Assembly (NCBI RefSeq): GCF_021531975.1 | Contig: NZ_JAFBIY010000003.1 | Location: forward strand, 186,001-250,000 | Source of the DNA: Faecalicatena contorta | GTDB taxonomy: Bacteria > Bacillota > Clostridia > Lachnospirales > Lachnospiraceae | DNA: 64,000 nucleotides | Direction of reading: 5' to 3' | The notes under the pieces: model-generated | Databases searched by the model: none | The model's input: the letters and a program-made list of their open reading frames with translations, nothing else | What the model was told of the DNA's origin: nothing | Made by a program: the position numbers and the translations under genes | Shown: piece after piece, positions 27,882 to 36,219 of the stretch | Position numbering within the stretch: position 1 is the stretch's first letter | Layout of the letters: each line of letters begins with the position of its first letter

Positions 27882-27964
27882 TCTGACCAAAAAAGTCATC
27901 AATTTGAATGAAATGTTACTATAACTAAAGTCTGCCGCCTGCACACTCTACCTTGAAATTTGCG

Positions 27965-28171
27965 GTGTAGTAAATGTTAGCAGATATCGGCAGGAGAAAG
28001 TGACGAGGTAAGCAGGAGCTCCGGAAAATCCGCCTCGAAGCTGTTAGAGCGCGAAAAACAGGCGTTGATTTATCGTCTGCTTTTCGCGCTCTTATAGATT
28101 CGTGGGTTAGTTGCAGGGGCGAATGCGTCGAGGCACTTTCTCCTGTCGATACTGCGAATAACTTACTACAC
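27965..28171. repeat. Palindromic element B, copy 2
   Basis: Inverted ends GTGTAGTAAATG and CTTACTACAC, then the stem ATCGGCAGGAGAAAGTG pairing with CACTTTCTCCTGTCGAT. The central arm pairs CTGTTAGAGCGCG... with its partner ...CGCGCTCTTATAG, the same loop-side bases as in copy 1. Stem sequences differ from copy 1 while pairing is kept. Same orientation as copy 1, 10.4 kb away. Confidence 0.75.
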
Positions 28172-28181
28172 TAATTTTCCA

Positions 28182-28424
28182 TTACCGCCAACGCCAGTCG
28201 TCATCATGCCTGTCATGTCTGCGGTCATCACGTCTATCGTCGCGCCGGTCAACACGTCTGTCGTCACGCCAGTCGTCACGCCAGTCATCGCGTCGGTCAT
28301 GGCGTCTGTCACGTCGGTCATCCCATCTATCATCGCGCCAGTCGTCGCGCCTATCGTCGCATCTATTATCACGCCGGTCGTTCCAGCGGTCATGTCTGCA
28401 GCAGTTGTTAAAATTATTGCACAT
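28182..28424 (-). CDS. Arg/Asp-repeat small protein (unknown function)
   Basis: 80 residues, starting MCNNFNNCCRHDRW and then almost wholly repeats of the type DRRDDRRDDWRD, ending DDDWRWR. An AAGGAG ribosome binding site lies just before the ATG on this strand, and the codon pattern GAC/GAT-CGN supports this strand over the Val/Ser/Thr-rich plus-strand frame. The short tandem repeats (about 12 bases, GAYGACCG-like) suggest growth by slippage. Dense alternating charge suggests a disordered or condensate-forming, RNA- or polyphosphate-binding protein, but function is unknown. I do not recognise a named family. Confidence 0.6.
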   Translation of the reverse strand: MCNNFNNCCRHDRWNDRRDNRCDDRRDDWRDDRWDDRRDRRHDRRDDWRDDWRDDRRVDRRDDRRDDRRHDRHDDDWRWR

Positions 28425-28529
28425 AGCCAGTTCTCCTTTTTGTTATAGAATATGAAAAATAATGAATATGGAGCCTGTCGGATGAATAATAGATTTTGTC
28501 CTTCGCATACTATTTATGAGGTGATTTTT

Positions 28530-28661
28530 TTGGAAGATAAAAAGGAAAAGAAGGATCAGGAGAAATTCAACAGTATTACGCAGAAGAAAAAGACAGAAAA
28601 CCAGAATCAGCAGCATAATGTGAGGCGAGAGGCGGTAGACGCTGCGAGAAGACAGATTTAA
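28530..28661 (+). CDS. Small charged hypothetical protein
   Basis: Likely 43 residues from TTG 28530 (GAGGTG 6 bases upstream), reading EDKKEKKDQEKFNSITQKKKTE and ending DAARRQI. Very rich in Lys, Glu and Gln, so probably disordered or helical. Upstream ATGs at 28452 and 28482 are in frame but have weak ribosome binding sites. A good terminator follows the stop codon directly, which supports a real transcript. Function unknown. Confidence 0.4.
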   Translation: MEDKKEKKDQEKFNSITQKKKTENQNQQHNVRREAVDAARRQI

Positions 28662-28684
28662 GGCATCCCTGGAGGGTGCCTTTT
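28661..28684 (+). terminator. Intrinsic terminator between convergent small genes
   Basis: GGCATCC (28662-28668) pairs with GGGTGCC (28674-28680), followed by TTTT. Confidence 0.75.
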
Positions 28685-28687
28685 ATA

Positions 28688-28855
28688 TTATCTCTTATTA
28701 TCACATGCATCACGGCGTGCAATGATTACCTGAAGCATGTCGCCGAGTGCAGTAAAGCTGGCAGCTAAAATGGCCAGTTCATCTTCCGGGATACATTCGG
28801 CGAGTTTACAGGCGACGGTGGAAAGAAAGTAAAGATCCGTACAGTTTGTATTCAT
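28688..28855 (-). CDS. Small protein of the DUF6774-like type
   Basis: 55 residues on the minus strand: MNTNCTDLYFLSTVACKLAECIPEDELAI..., then ASFTALGDMLQVIIARRDAC. The pattern of a Cys-containing amphipathic start and 'FTxLGDxLxxI' near the end recalls small Lachnospiraceae proteins annotated as DUF6774. I know this only from memory, so the family name is tentative. A weak AAAGGT lies about 11 bases before the ATG. It converges on the small gene at 28530. Function unknown. Confidence 0.5.
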   Translation of the reverse strand: MNTNCTDLYFLSTVACKLAECIPEDELAILAASFTALGDMLQVIIARRDACDNKR

Positions 28856-28928
28856 AGTAGTTCATACCTTTAATGTTTTTATACAGTATATGTGGCGCTT
28901 TTCATGTACGTTATTGAAAAAGCGTATA

Positions 28929-28957
28929 TTGAACAGGGATAAGATCTGGGGTATCAT
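28929..28957 (+). promoter_or_regulatory. Putative promoter for sbcD-sbcC
   Basis: TTGAAC at 28929-28934, a 17-base spacer and TATCAT at 28952-28957, about 30 bases before the start codon. Confidence 0.55.
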
Positions 28958-28986
28958 AGAGTAAAATAATTAAGCGAGGTAGTAAT

Positions 28987-30141
28987 GTGAGATTTTTTCA
29001 TTTATCGGATTTGCATATTGGCAAACAGCTTCATCATTATAATTTAAAAGAGGATCAGAAGGTAATCCTGGAGGAAATCATTGAATATGCGAAAGAATAT
29101 CATCCGGATGCAATACTGATCGCTGGGGATATCTATGACAAGTCGGTGCCATCTGCGGAGGCGGTAACGCTGTTTGATGAGTTCCTGACAGGTCTTTCGG
29201 AGATCACACCGGCGATACCGGTGCTGATGATCGCGGGAAATCACGATTCAGCAGAGCGGCTTCAATATGCATCTGAGATATTGAAAAGGCAGCATATTTA
29301 TGTGGCGGGAAGTGCGCCGATGACGCAGGAAGAACATATGCAGAAAGTGACATTTACAGATGCCTTTGGCGAGGTGGATGTGTATCTTCTTCCGTTTTTG
29401 AAGCCCTCTTATGTAAGAAATGTATTTGAAGGAGAAGCGCCGGAATCTTATAGTGACGCGGTAAAATGGCTTATTGAGAGAGAAGAGATTGATTATAAAG
29501 GACGAAGAAACGTGCTGGTTTCTCACCAGTTCTATGCCGGTAGTGTGCCCCCTGAGACCTGTGATTCGGAGACGGTTTCTGTAGGTGGGATTGACAATGT
29601 GCATGTGCAGGCGGTAGAGCAGTTTGATTATGTGGCGCTTGGACATCTTCACGGAAAGCAGCAGGTTGGAAAGGAATATATCCGGTACTGTGGTACTCCA
29701 CTTAAGTATTCGGTCAGTGAAGCCGGACAGGTGAAATGTCTGACGATGGTGACGCTTATGGAGAAGGCGGAACCTGTCACAATCACGGAACTTATGCTTC
29801 ATCCGATCCGGGATGTGAAGAAAAAAGCGGGTACTTTAGAAGAACTTCTAAAAGGGGCGGATCCGAAAGAGATGGGGGATTATATCAGTATTACACTGAC
29901 AGATGAGGTGGATCCATATCAGCCGAAAGAGCGCCTGGAGGATGTGTATTCACATATTCTGGAGATTCGGATCGATAATGAAAGAACAAGAAATAAGCTC
30001 AGCGAATTTGACGAAGAGACAGAGATAAAGAGCCCATTTGAAGCATTTAATGATTTTTTTGAAGAAATGCAGGGACGTTCTTTGACGGAAGAGGAAAAAC
30101 AATTTGTAGTAAAGATAATGGAACAGGCAGAGGAGGAGTAG
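28987..30141 (+). CDS. sbcD: DNA double-strand-break nuclease subunit SbcD (Mre11-like)
   Basis: Metallophosphoesterase nuclease of 384 residues, partner of SbcC in opening hairpins and trimming DNA ends. Metal-binding motifs are intact: HLSDLHIGK at the N terminus, AGDIYDKSVPS, IAGNHDSAERL, SHQFYAG and LGHLHGKQ. The start is GTG 28987 with GCGAGG upstream. The stop is 4 bases before sbcC. Both genes are full-length. Confidence 0.95.
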   Translation: MRFFHLSDLHIGKQLHHYNLKEDQKVILEEIIEYAKEYHPDAILIAGDIYDKSVPSAEAVTLFDEFLTGLSEITPAIPVLMIAGNHDSAERLQYASEILKRQHIYVAGSAPMTQEEHMQKVTFTDAFGEVDVYLLPFLKPSYVRNVFEGEAPESYSDAVKWLIEREEIDYKGRRNVLVSHQFYAGSVPPETCDSETVSVGGIDNVHVQAVEQFDYVALGHLHGKQQVGKEYIRYCGTPLKYSVSEAGQVKCLTMVTLMEKAEPVTITELMLHPIRDVKKKAGTLEELLKGADPKEMGDYISITLTDEVDPYQPKERLEDVYSHILEIRIDNERTRNKLSEFDEETEIKSPFEAFNDFFEEMQGRSLTEEEKQFVVKIMEQAEEE

Positions 30142-30145
30142 GCAG

Positions 30146-33100
30146 ATGCGTCCAGTTATATTGGAAATGTCGGCGTTTGGTTCATATGCCGAAACAGTGA
30201 AAATAGATTTTACAAGGGTGCAGAATGGTCTGTTTCTGATTACCGGTGATACGGGTGCAGGCAAGACTACGATATTTGATGCGATTACCTATGCACTTTA
30301 CGGACAGACCAGCGGTGGGAAACGTGACGGCAATATGATGCGCAGTCAGTATGCTTCCGAGGAAACAGACACCTATGTGGAATTTACGTTTTCTTATCAG
30401 AAGAAACAATATACAGTCAGGCGCAATCCCGAATATCTGCGGCTGGGAAAACGTCGTTATGCGGATGGTTCACCCAGATATGTGAAGGAGTCTTCGAAAG
30501 TAGAACTCACTCTTCCGGATGGCAGTGTATTTGCAGGCAAAAAGAAAGAAACCGATCAGAAGATCGTAGAAATAATGGGAATGGATGCGGAGCAGTTTAC
30601 GCAGATTGCCATGATCGCGCAGGGAGATTTCCTGAAGCTTCTATATGCAGAATCCAGGGAACGTAAGAAGATATTTTCGCAGATTTTCCATACAAGATAT
30701 TATTATCAGGTGCAGGAAGCATTGAAAAAGCAGGCTACAGACAGTTATGTGGCGCTCCAGGATAACATGAAAGACTTAAGGCGTGAAATGGAGCGTGTGG
30801 AGCTTGCGGGAGAAGCGCTGGTATGTGAGGAGGCAAAGCGTTGGGAAGAATTAAAGAAGCTTAATGTTCCTCCTTATGATGAGACGATAGAGCTTATGGA
30901 GACACTGGACGTGCAGATGCAAATGAAGGAGCAGGATAAGAAGCAAAGAGTCACTGTGCTGCAAAAGGAGATGGATGAAATGCGCAGTGTCATTCGCGAA
31001 GCTGAGACGGTAAATCAGCTGTTTCTGGTCTGTGAGCGTTCGGAAAAAGAGATAGAGGATCTGGAAAACCAAACAGAGGAATATAAGAGTAAGGGGCTGC
31101 TGCTTGAAAGGATAAAATGTGCAGAAAAGCTTATTCCTGTAGAAAAGGCCTGGGAAAAGGCAGAACAGGATGTCAGTAAAGTGAAGGCAGATATTCATAC
31201 ATTTGAAGAGAAATTGCTTGTGCTGCAGCAGGACATTGTAATAAAGAAAGAGAGAAAAGAGGACGAAGACAAAAACTTTGCCGAAAAAGAACCAGAATGG
31301 ACAAATCAGATCGTGCGGCTTCAGGATGCGCTTCCGCTATATGAGCAAATAGAAGAACTGAAGGAAAGAAGTGCCCTTTTGGAACATCAGCGAAAGGCGA
31401 CCATGGACCAGCTTGCAGATGTGAGAAAAGAGCTGGACGAGCTGGTAAGACAGAAAAATGAAGCAAAGGAAATACAAAAGCAAAATGCAGATTGTGAAGC
31501 GAGAAAAGTTAAGCTTGAAGTGGAAAAAGAAAAGCTGGATACTCGTCTGACGGGGCTTGCAAGTGCAAAAGAGCAGCTGAAAACTCTTACAGAACTTAGA
31601 GGAGAATGTGGTGAGCGGTATGCAGAAGTGGAGAAAGCAAGAGCAAGTTATCAGATAAAGGCAGCGATTTACGAAGAGAAATATCAGGCATTTTTAAATG
31701 AACAGGCAGGGATTCTTGCCCTTCGACTTACAGATGGAAGTCCATGTCCGGTCTGTGGTTCACTGTCCCATCCGGTTCCGTGTGAAATATCCGAAAAAGC
31801 ACCGACGCAAAAGGAAGTAGAAGAAAGCAAGCTCTTACGTGAGACGGCGGAAGCCGCAAGGGAAAAAACGGCAGAAGTATACCAGAGCTCACTTCGCCGG
31901 TATCAGGCACAGTACGCATCGTTTACGCAGATATTTTTATCTGTCACAGGTGAAAAACTGCCCGAGCAGGTTTTGGGAAAGGAAGACCAGGAGGATTTGT
32001 CTAAAAGAATCTTGATCTTTTATCAGGAAACAGACAAGGAAAGGCAGGAGATTTCCAAGAGGCTTTTGGCTGCTGAAAAAGAAGTGAAGCAGTACATTGC
32101 GGCGGGGGAACTGCTTTCTGATCTGGAAGAAAAAGAAGAACAGCTTAGGAAGGATGCAGAAGAGAAAGAGAGTCAGCTACATGATCTGACAGGAAACCTG
32201 GACAGGATGCAGGCAGAATATCAGACACGTGCAGAAAGTCTCCCATATCCGACGTTACAGGAAGCAAAAGAATGTCTTCTGGAAACAAAGAAGGCGCTTA
32301 AGCTGGGTAAGGAAGCATGTGAGAAAGCAGAAAGAGATTACCAGAAGCAGGTGGAAGAGAAGAAACAGACAGAAGGACAGCTTAAGAACAGCCAGACGTC
32401 ATATGCTGCTCTGGAAGAGCAGAGACAAACTTCACAGGACAGCTGGAAGGAAATGCTGCGCAAATATGACTTTGAAGAAGCAGGTTACAGAGAAGCTGCA
32501 GAGAAAGTCGGCAAACGTGAAGAGATGGAAGAAGATATTCGCTCATATGAGCTGGCGAAAAGAGAAGCACTGGCCAGGGTAAAGGTTCTGAAAGAACAGC
32601 TTTCAGGAAAACAATTCACAGATACAGCAAAGCTTCGCCATACGGCAGAAGAACTGGAAGGAAAGCTGGAAGCGGTAAAGGAAGAACAAATGCATCTTTA
32701 CGGTGTGAATAAAAAGAATCAGGAAGCAAAGAGAAAAATGAAAGACTTCTTCGAACGCCAGAAAGATATCCAGAAGCGGTATGAAATGATTTCCAACTTA
32801 AGCAGAACTGCCAATGGAAGCTTAAGCGGAACTGCCAAGATAGATTTTGAAACATATATCCAGAGACAGTATTTCAGACAGATTATTCATGCTGCCAACA
32901 AGCGACTCCTTAAGATGACTTCCGGTGAATTTATCCTGCAGTGCAGAGAGGTGAAAAACTTAAGCAGTCAGGGACAGGCCGGGCTTGATCTGGACGTATA
33001 TCATATGGTCAACAATTCTGTCAGGGATGTAAAGACTCTGTCCGGTGGAGAAGCATTTATGGCATCATTGTCTATGGCACTTGGACTTGCAGATATTGTG

Positions 33101-33331
33101 CAGAGTGCAGCAGGTGGAATCCGTCTTGAGACAATGTTTGTGGATGAAGGCTTTGGTTCTCTGGACGATACGTCCAGAGAACAGGCGATACGCGTGCTAA
33201 ATGAACTTGCCGGCGCCAGCCGCCTTGTAGGCATTATCTCTCATGTAAATGAATTAAAGGAGCAGATCGATACGAAACTGGTGGTAAGGAAAACGGAAAA
33301 AGGAAGTACTGTTAAGTGGAGTGGGGAGTAA
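30146..33331 (+). CDS. sbcC: DNA repair ATPase SbcC (Rad50-like)
   Basis: 1061-residue SMC-like ATPase. Walker A is GDTGAGKTTIFDAI near residues 32-45. Two long coiled-coil arms surround the zinc hook CPVC at about 534-537. The C-terminal lobe carries the signature TLSGGEAFMASLSMALGLAD and Walker B MFVDEGFGSLDD. The length and layout match the family. It starts at ATG 30146 with GAGGAG upstream and forms an operon with sbcD. Confidence 0.95.
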   Translation: MRPVILEMSAFGSYAETVKIDFTRVQNGLFLITGDTGAGKTTIFDAITYALYGQTSGGKRDGNMMRSQYASEETDTYVEFTFSYQKKQYTVRRNPEYLRLGKRRYADGSPRYVKESSKVELTLPDGSVFAGKKKETDQKIVEIMGMDAEQFTQIAMIAQGDFLKLLYAESRERKKIFSQIFHTRYYYQVQEALKKQATDSYVALQDNMKDLRREMERVELAGEALVCEEAKRWEELKKLNVPPYDETIELMETLDVQMQMKEQDKKQRVTVLQKEMDEMRSVIREAETVNQLFLVCERSEKEIEDLENQTEEYKSKGLLLERIKCAEKLIPVEKAWEKAEQDVSKVKADIHTFEEKLLVLQQDIVIKKERKEDEDKNFAEKEPEWTNQIVRLQDALPLYEQIEELKERSALLEHQRKATMDQLADVRKELDELVRQKNEAKEIQKQNADCEARKVKLEVEKEKLDTRLTGLASAKEQLKTLTELRGECGERYAEVEKARASYQIKAAIYEEKYQAFLNEQAGILALRLTDGSPCPVCGSLSHPVPCEISEKAPTQKEVEESKLLRETAEAAREKTAEVYQSSLRRYQAQYASFTQIFLSVTGEKLPEQVLGKEDQEDLSKRILIFYQETDKERQEISKRLLAAEKEVKQYIAAGELLSDLEEKEEQLRKDAEEKESQLHDLTGNLDRMQAEYQTRAESLPYPTLQEAKECLLETKKALKLGKEACEKAERDYQKQVEEKKQTEGQLKNSQTSYAALEEQRQTSQDSWKEMLRKYDFEEAGYREAAEKVGKREEMEEDIRSYELAKREALARVKVLKEQLSGKQFTDTAKLRHTAEELEGKLEAVKEEQMHLYGVNKKNQEAKRKMKDFFERQKDIQKRYEMISNLSRTANGSLSGTAKIDFETYIQRQYFRQIIHAANKRLLKMTSGEFILQCREVKNLSSQGQAGLDLDVYHMVNNSVRDVKTLSGGEAFMASLSMALGLADIVQSAAGGIRLETMFVDEGFGSLDDTSREQAIRVLNELAGASRLVGIISHVNELKEQIDTKLVVRKTEKGSTVKWSGE

Positions 33332-33368
33332 TTTTGTGAAAAAGATGATATTATAGAAGGGAAGAATG

Positions 33369-33399
33369 GCAGGAGAGCAAATGGGGATTTGCCTCCTGC
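33369..33399. terminator. Hairpin between convergent sbcC and the peptidoglycan-binding gene
   Basis: GCAGGAG (33369-33375), a bulged A, GCAAAT-GGGG-ATTTGC, then CTCCTGC. The T tract is poor on both strands, so termination would be weak, or the stem may protect the 3' ends. Confidence 0.55.
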
Positions 33400-33433
33400 T
33401 CAAATATTATATGTTAATAAGCTATATCAGATT

Positions 33434-34693
33434 TTACACCAGCTCTGCAATTCGCGATACGCCAACATATATCTCTGATATTTTATACCATGTCGGATAA
33501 TCGACAACGCCGGTCTGTGGTAAGCCGAATACGGACTGGAATACACGAACGGCATTCGCCGTTGCCGGACCGTAGATGCCGTCAGGGGTTATTCTTGGGA
33601 TTGCCGGATAGGCGCCGGAGATGACGGAAAGCTGTTCCTGCATCTGCCGGACTTTGTCACCGGTGGAGCCGATTTCCAGATTGTATCCGGGCCATGATGC
33701 GGGAATACCGGAGATGGCTTCGGCGGTGTTGATATACATATCGTCGCCGTAATAGTAGCGGAGAATCTCGATCGGGGTATAACCCTGATCGCCGAGGGAC
33801 TTGCTCCCCCACTGCGTCATCCAGTTTGGACATTGTACCTGCCTTCCGTCGCAGTACTGTGTCAGAATGGGCTGCCTTACATTTGGCCGTGACAGATAAT
33901 TCCCGAACAATTCATCGACGATGGCAGATATGGTATCATAGATATTCCTTTCCGGAATCCACTTGTGGTCAAATGCGGTAGACGAAGTAATCGTAAAATC
34001 AAATCCCTGATTCCGGTACCATTCTGTGTATACCCGGTTCAGCGTAAATGACATGATGGCGAGAACATTTGCGCGAATCGTATTCTCCGGCCATGTAGCA
34101 TATATTTCACTTGAGGCAACATTTTTGATATAATCTTTATAGCGGACATAGAAATCTCTTGCAGTGGAGTCTCGCGGACTGCCATCGTGAACAACGACAA
34201 ATTCCGGCACAACGACCCGGCTTAATACGATTTCTCCGGTTTCGTTTACCGGTTTGATCTCATCTTCGGGAATCTTCGGCGGATAGGTGCCATATAATGT
34301 ATGTGCAGGAATGACATAGACGTCGTTGGCAGCTCCTGTTATCGGACGCATTTCGATGTTTTGAAGTGCAGTGACTGTAGGCAGAATTTCCGCACCGGCG
34401 ATACTGATCGGCTCGTAACCGGGAGCTTCTGCCTGAATCGTATATTCGGAATAGGGCTGTATTTCGTTTGTTACATCCAGACTGTACTCCAGAGGCGGAG
34501 CGGGGAGGTCGATAGTGTCAGTCTGTCCGGAAGAATTCGTTGTAAGCTGTTCTAACTGGCTGTCGGGTACTCCGGTGTAAGAGATAGAGATAGATGCATC
34601 TGCAATCGGGAATCCGTTGATGGAAGAGGTAAGGCTGACCTTCAGGCGGCCAGTATCGGGAAGGTCCGATTGAAAAGTGCGTATATCGTTCAT
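33434..34693 (-). CDS. Peptidoglycan-binding protein with SpoIID-like and carboxypeptidase-regulatory-like parts
   Basis: 419 residues without a signal peptide. The N-terminal third (about 15-115) resembles a carboxypeptidase regulatory-type beta domain (GRLKVSLTSSINGFPIADASISI). The middle has ENTIRANVLAIMSFTLNRVYTEWYR and CDGRQVQCPNWMTQWGS, which recall SpoIID-type cell-wall proteins. The C-terminal PG_binding_1 domain starts at GSTGDKVRQMQEQL and contains ITPDGIYGPATANAVRVFQ. In spore-forming relatives such proteins associate with the cortex or coat, so a sporulation or cell-wall role is inferred. It is divergent from the transglutaminase-like gene. Confidence 0.75.
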   Translation of the reverse strand: MNDIRTFQSDLPDTGRLKVSLTSSINGFPIADASISISYTGVPDSQLEQLTTNSSGQTDTIDLPAPPLEYSLDVTNEIQPYSEYTIQAEAPGYEPISIAGAEILPTVTALQNIEMRPITGAANDVYVIPAHTLYGTYPPKIPEDEIKPVNETGEIVLSRVVVPEFVVVHDGSPRDSTARDFYVRYKDYIKNVASSEIYATWPENTIRANVLAIMSFTLNRVYTEWYRNQGFDFTITSSTAFDHKWIPERNIYDTISAIVDELFGNYLSRPNVRQPILTQYCDGRQVQCPNWMTQWGSKSLGDQGYTPIEILRYYYGDDMYINTAEAISGIPASWPGYNLEIGSTGDKVRQMQEQLSVISGAYPAIPRITPDGIYGPATANAVRVFQSVFGLPQTGVVDYPTWYKISEIYVGVSRIAELV

Positions 34694-34781
34694 AGTTTAT
34701 ACCTCATAGAGACTCTATTACTGTTACTATATGAGATGTGGGAAGAAGCGTTCATCTTAAGAGGGAGAAAAGGAAGAAAAT

Positions 34782-35924
34782 ATGAAGAAAATAATCAGAG
34801 GAATCCTGAAAATATTTATAATGGCAGCAGCTCTGTTTTGTGCTTTTACAGTGCTTCAGAAGGTAAATCAGAAGAAACCGGAAATTTCGTTTGTTCCGGT
34901 GAAGATACAGAGTGTGACGCTGGAACAGAAGTTTTATTATGGACAGCTTGCAGAGGAAGCGCAGACTGTTTATAAGGAGATTCTTCAGGGAATTCAGGAA
35001 GAGGAGAAGGAGATTTATGTGCATTCCGGCGATGCGACTCAGGTGAACCAGATACTGCAGAGTGTTTTGAAGGATTTTCCGGAAATCTTCTGGTGCGATG
35101 GTTCGGCGACAGCAACCGCATATGAAAGCCCGGAGGCGTATACGGTGCTGGAGCCGGTGTATATTTGCGAGGGTGAGGAAAAGGAGAAAAAGCAGGCAGA
35201 GATAGAAAGTGCGGTGGATGAATGCCTGCAGGGTGTGGCACAAGGCGCAGCAGATTATGAAAAGATTCTTTATGTATATGAGTATATCGTGAATAATGTA
35301 GATTATGACAATACAGCAGAGGATAACCAGAATATTTACAGTGTGTTTGTTCACAGGCGCTCTGTATGTGCCGGGTATTCAAAGGCAACGCAGTATCTTC
35401 TGGAACGGCTGGGAGTATTCTGCACTTATGTGACCGGTACAACGGGAGAGGGTAACCTCCACGCATGGAATCTTGTCTCATGTGAGGGGGATTATTGTTA
35501 TGTAGATACAACATGGGGAGATCCTCTGTTTCAGGAGAAAGAAGAGAATATCAGTTATGATTATATGTGCTGTGATGATGCCCAGCTTTTCCGGACCCAT
35601 CAGCCGGATGATGATATTTCGCTTCCGGTATGTGATCAGATCAGGTGGAATTACTATGTTGTAAATGGAATGTATTATGAAGATTATGATGGGGAGGAGA
35701 CGCTGAAAATAATGAATCGTGATGTTGCAGGAGGAGCTTCTCAGACGGTATTCAAGTATTCGTCTCCGGAGGCCTATGAGAAAGCGGCAGCAGATATATT
35801 TGAAACACCTCTTCCGAAGGCAATTAAAAATCTTGCCCGTCAATACGGACTTTCGGAAGTGCATTACCAATATATGAAAGATGAAACAGCAAATAAAATA
35901 ATAATTTACTGGCAATATTCTTAA
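34782..35924 (+). CDS. Transglutaminase-like cysteine protease-fold protein, membrane-anchored
   Basis: 380 residues with an N-terminal signal anchor (about 5-27). The transglutaminase-like core shows the Cys in RSVCAGYSKATQYLL, the His in NLHAWNLV and the Asp in CYVDTTWGDP, so the catalytic triad is intact. Bacterial members are usually proteases or cross-linkers at the cell surface; the target is unknown. The ATG is preceded by GAGGGAGAAAAGGAAG. It is a single gene, followed by a terminator. Confidence 0.85.
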   Translation: MKKIIRGILKIFIMAAALFCAFTVLQKVNQKKPEISFVPVKIQSVTLEQKFYYGQLAEEAQTVYKEILQGIQEEEKEIYVHSGDATQVNQILQSVLKDFPEIFWCDGSATATAYESPEAYTVLEPVYICEGEEKEKKQAEIESAVDECLQGVAQGAADYEKILYVYEYIVNNVDYDNTAEDNQNIYSVFVHRRSVCAGYSKATQYLLERLGVFCTYVTGTTGEGNLHAWNLVSCEGDYCYVDTTWGDPLFQEKEENISYDYMCCDDAQLFRTHQPDDDISLPVCDQIRWNYYVVNGMYYEDYDGEETLKIMNRDVAGGASQTVFKYSSPEAYEKAAADIFETPLPKAIKNLARQYGLSEVHYQYMKDETANKIIIYWQYS

Positions 35925-36076
35925 AAGATTAGAAAAAGATATTTTGAAAATATGCAAAAGTTTACAACCAGATTTTAATTACCGTAATATATGAGTATTA
36001 AGTTGTTAACGAGAAATTTTGTTAAAAATAACTAAAATTATATGCGGAAAATGAGGTTTTGCATTCGGACTATTTT

Positions 36077-36119
36077 TAGCAGAAAAGCCCGCAAAATGCG
36101 CATTTTCTGCTATTTTTTT
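36077..36119 (+). terminator. Intrinsic terminator upstream of the carAB promoter
   Basis: TAGCAGAAAA pairs with TTTTCTGCTA, enclosing a smaller GCGC-type stem, followed by seven T. It separates the transglutaminase-like gene from carA. Confidence 0.85.
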
Positions 36120-36121
36120 AG

Positions 36122-36150
36122 TTGAAAAATAAAATAAGCTGTAGTATAAT
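36122..36150 (+). promoter_or_regulatory. carAB promoter
   Basis: TTGAAA at 36122-36127, a 17-base spacer and consensus TATAAT at 36145-36150, giving a leader of about 60 bases. I see no PyrR-type attenuator between it and carA. Confidence 0.8.
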
Positions 36151-36219
36151 TTCTACAATTTGGGAACATTTAAGACACAAAATACAAAATATAGAAAAAC
36201 AGAAAGGAAGGGTGAATGT

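Noticed and set aside
28200-28400. Short tandem repeats that might suggest a CRISPR array
   Set aside because: Repeats are about 12 bases, imperfect and without unique spacers; they are codon repeats of a small protein.
28206-28448. Plus-strand frame rich in Val, Ser, Thr and Ile (80 codons)
   Set aside because: It is the antisense of the Arg/Asp repeat gene; only the minus strand has an AAGGAG site before its ATG.
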